Notes under the pieces: generated by a model
What the model saw: the letters and a program-made list of their open reading frames with translations, nothing else
What the model was told of the DNA's origin: nothing
Database searches by the model: none
Source of the DNA: Stenopsyche tienmushanensis
Lineage: Eukaryota; Arthropoda; Insecta; Trichoptera; Stenopsychidae
Direction of reading: 5' to 3'
NCBI GenBank assembly: GCA_008973525.1
Contig: WACJ01000274.1
Location: forward strand, 2,232,001 to 2,296,000
Length of the DNA stretch: 64,000 nucleotides
Shown here: positions 61,853 to 64,000 of the stretch, one piece after another
How the letters are laid out: each line of letters begins with the position of its first letter
How positions within the stretch are numbered: the first letter of the stretch is position 1
Position numbers and translations under genes: made by a program

Positions 61853-63450
61853 GGGGGGAGATACCTTTAGAATTTTCAAAAAATTGAATTTTTTTTTTAC
61901 ATAATTCGAATGTATAATATATTAAAAATATATTGTTAAAAGGAAAAATTGAAATATTGAATATACATGGAATTATTGTCAAAAACGTCAGTCCGCATAC
62001 TGTCATCAACTCAGGTAGTCGGAGAGCTTGGGTCGGAGCAATGCTTCTTTCACAGTACGTTTGTATATTTTTTAACTTTCAAGGCAATTTTAGATTTTAA
62101 ATTTTAAAAGTGATGATTTGACTATTGTGAAAAGTGAGTGTGTTGGCCATGTTGAGAAGAGAATGAGCTCCAGACTGCGACGGATAAAAAAAAATTCAAG
62201 AAAAGGGAAGTTGATAGAAAACGTTGTAAAAAAACTTACAACATATTATGGTTTAAGTATTCGAAGAAGCGTTAGTGTGGAAGATATGAAACGAGAAATT
62301 ATGGCTACTTATTACCATATTTTTTCAACGAAAAAAAATCCACAACACAACAACTCTCCGACTGGAGCCGAGATTTGGTGCAAATGGCAGAAAGCCATCG
62401 CTTTAGGTAAAGATCCCCAGCTTGAAGATCTTACTCCATTACTTGGTGACGATATAAAACAACATCTTCTACCAATTTACGAAGGTTTGTCCAGACATGA
62501 TTTACTGGAAAGATGCTTGGGTGGCCATACCCAGAATGCCAACAAAAGTTTCAATGCGACAATTTGGCGAATATGTCCAAAGCACCTCAATTCTGGGCTA
62601 AAAATTGTTGAAAGTATATTTAATGAAGGCTACACCTCAATTCTCAAACTTATGAATGAGCTGGGTATAATTGTTGGCACCTATTGTAAAGTTTTCGCTG
62701 AAAATACCGATGAGGCACGAATAGTAAAACAGAACCGGATGAGTTTTTCCGAAACCAAAACAGCTCGTACTGGTCGAAAACAGCAGCAGCTCGAAGATAA
62801 TCAGCTTTTTTAGAAGGTCGAAGGTTTATTGTATGGATTCAGAATCGCCGATTGATCGGTAAATCACATTAAATTATAATTATACTGAATCGAAACTTTG
62901 AACGCGATTATCTCGAAACTCTGTTTTCAAAAACTGCTCGTGCTGTAACTCAAAAATTTATTGACCGATTAGGCTGAAATTTTCAGAGGTTTCTCTTTAT
63001 AATATTATCGGAAGGATATACCTATAAGTTTAAAGATATCGGGTTAATAAATATTTTTTTTGGGGTCAAAACTGTTGAAAAATAGCCAAAAATCTGGACT
63101 TTTTTTTTAACAGCCGATATAAATTTTATTTTTAAACTTTTTTATTATTTTATAGGTATATCCTTCCCGTTAATATATCAGTAATCGAAAAAAAATCAAC
63201 TTTTTTATTTCAGATAAATAGAAAATTTTTGACAGGTGCAGCAGTTTTCGATGTCTCCCAGCAGACGCTTGAAGAAATATTCTACAGAGCGGCCATTTTG
63301 TAAAAAAAATAAAAAAATCACATGTTTTTTTACACTTTAATAATGTATTAATAAGATGTCAAAATATATAAATGATCACATTATTTTATCACCTTGAAAA
63401 TAATTCATTAAAATTGACTGATTTTACCCGGTCTAAAGGTATCTCCCCCC
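61853..63450 (+). mobile_element. TTAA-target DNA transposon (Kolobok-like) in the mariner pseudogene
   Basis: Ends GGGGGGAGATACCTTTAGA in inverted orientation (19 bases identical), flanked by TTAA at 61849-61852 and 63451-63454; 1,598 bp. TTAA duplications occur in Kolobok and piggyBac elements. The encoded protein fragment is unlike piggyBac, so Kolobok-like is my best guess. Confidence 0.85.
62118..62813 (+). CDS. Transposase fragment within the TTAA-target element
   Basis: 231 open codons, in frame from TTG; the first ATG is about 15 codons in. Motifs: CVGHVEKRMSSRLRRIKK, LTTYYGLSIRRSVSVEDMKR, GAEIWCKWQKAI, LPIYEGLSRHDLLERCLGGH, QNANKSFNATIWRICPKHLN and IFNEGYTS. This is the C-terminal part of a widespread arthropod transposase-like family annotated by domain databases as Mutator-like or Kolobok; I am unsure which. 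It is much shorter than a full transposase, so the element is probably dependent on others. A short block expected between KIVE and IFNEG seems missing. Confidence 0.6.
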   Translation: MTIVKSECVGHVEKRMSSRLRRIKKNSRKGKLIENVVKKLTTYYGLSIRRSVSVEDMKREIMATYYHIFSTKKNPQHNNSPTGAEIWCKWQKAIALGKDPQLEDLTPLLGDDIKQHLLPIYEGLSRHDLLERCLGGHTQNANKSFNATIWRICPKHLNSGLKIVESIFNEGYTSILKLMNELGIIVGTYCKVFAENTDEARIVKQNRMSFSETKTARTGRKQQQLEDNQLF

Positions 63451-63744
63451 TTAAAGGAAATTGGGAAAGTATCCAAGCTTGGAAAATGGGTATCGCATGA
63501 GCTATCCGAATCCAATTGCCAGCAACGAATAAACATCTGCATTCCCCTTTTATCGCGCTTCAAAAGAGAGCCATTTTTAGACCGTGTGGTTACAGGTGAC
63601 GGGAATTAGATTATTTATCATAACTTCACAAGAAAAAGACAGTGGACAGATAAAGATAAGCAACCAATTCCAACAGCAAAGGTGTCTTTACATTCTAAAA
63701 ATAAACTTTTGAGTGTTTGGTGGGATATGTATGATGTGATTTAT

Positions 63745-64000
63745 TATGAACTAAATCTTGTTTTCCCTTGTATATTTCTTTGTAGCAAGCAAGATCTTCC
63801 TGAATACTGTGATAGTCAAAAATCTTTCGTTATCCGAATCCATTTTTGCAAATTTTTGCTTTCCTTGATCAATTTGAAAGAACGCTGCATCCATTTCTTT
63901 CGATATACATTTTTTTGGAGATTCTAATACCATATCTTTTTTTTAGTCTCTTCTTCAACCCATTGATTTTCGATGCATAATAATTCTTCGTTTGTAAGAT
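63745..64000 (-). pseudogene. Pogo/Tigger-type transposase C-terminal remnant
   Basis: Minus strand: LTNEELLCIENQWVEEETKK, then KEMDAAFFQIDQGKQKFAKM and DSDNERFLTI, then CYKEIYKG-like sequence in a neighbouring frame. This resembles the C-terminal tail of Tigger/pogo DDE transposases (LTxEDLxEIExQ ... VERF ... CYxxIYxEKK). It abuts the truncated mariner and continues beyond the window. Confidence 0.55.

Larger units (their letters stand above)
61675..63745 (+). pseudogene. Mariner transposase pseudogene, split by a TTAA-target element
   Basis: Left part 61675-61852 gives TVDRIAERMDSSHGTVFRHL; right part from 63455 gives KEIGKVSKLGKWVSHELSES, QQRINICIPLLSRFKREPFL, DRVVTGDGN (first Asp) and TAKVSLHSKNKLLSVWWDMY. 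Removing 61853-63454 (the insert plus one TTAA) restores FRHLKEIGKV exactly. Several stops (for example in the first 80 bases and after GDGN) show it was dead. It breaks off at about 63745 where another element begins. Confidence 0.88.
59039..64000 (+). other. NBEAL intron 28 (runs off the window)
   Basis: Opens with a good donor, GG|GTAAGT. No PH or BEACH exon is seen before the window ends. It hosts the RR-2 cuticle gene and a transposon cluster. Confidence 0.7.

Noticed and set aside
63682..63927. 81-codon plus frame joining mariner-like and hydrophobic sequence
   Set aside because: It begins in the mariner pseudogene and runs into antisense of a pogo/Tigger remnant; an accidental fusion.

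Overview
This is an insect nuclear genome window. It is AT-rich, its genes are split by spliceosomal introns, it encodes a chitin-binding RR-2 cuticle protein and the insect aryl-hydrocarbon-receptor homologue spineless, and it is littered with decayed Tc1/mariner and hAT DNA transposons. I cannot assign an insect order from sequence alone. All exon structures below were read by hand from splice sites, phase continuity and protein resemblance; none was checked by a search.

Region 1 (1-17350, + strand): the 3' two thirds of spineless (ss). Seven coding exons lie in the window, covering the end of PAS-A, PAS-B/PAC and the long low-complexity C-terminal tail. The bHLH exons lie upstream of base 1. 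A 9.8 kb intron (3176-13011) holds several GC-richer blocks that could be enhancers, plus transposon debris. A non-autonomous hAT sits in a later, short intron.

Region 2 (17350-23103): intergenic. It holds a nearly full-length 1,274 bp mariner with TIRs and a TA duplication, a second mariner remnant, and a possible retroposon 3' end.

Region 3 (23104-end, + strand): a very large BEACH-family gene of the neurobeachin-like (NBEAL) type. 28 coding exons (about 1,870 codons) run from a 17-residue first exon through the ARM-like N-terminus, the concanavalin-A-like domain and the DUF4704-type region up to just before the PH-BEACH module, which must lie beyond base 64000. The assembled reading frame is broken twice by what look like single-base insertions.

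Two extracellular-protein genes sit on the opposite strand inside NBEAL introns. One is a 648-residue secreted YGPP/YGEPP-repeat protein (38138-43397) in the 17.5 kb intron. The other is a three-exon RR-2 cuticular protein (60109-60788) with its own TATA box in the last visible intron.

The NBEAL introns are also a transposon graveyard. The clearest cases are a TTAA-target (Kolobok-like) element inserted cleanly into a dead mariner transposase (61675-63745), a hAT with a perfect 8-bp duplication inside a GC-rich patch (56314-57088), a dispersed repeat family shared by both host genes, and a three-unit tandem repeat built from a DDE-transposase motif. I found no CRISPR, operon, rRNA or convincing tRNA. 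I see no evidence of a new defence or enzymatic system; the value of the window is in gene architecture and transposon history.
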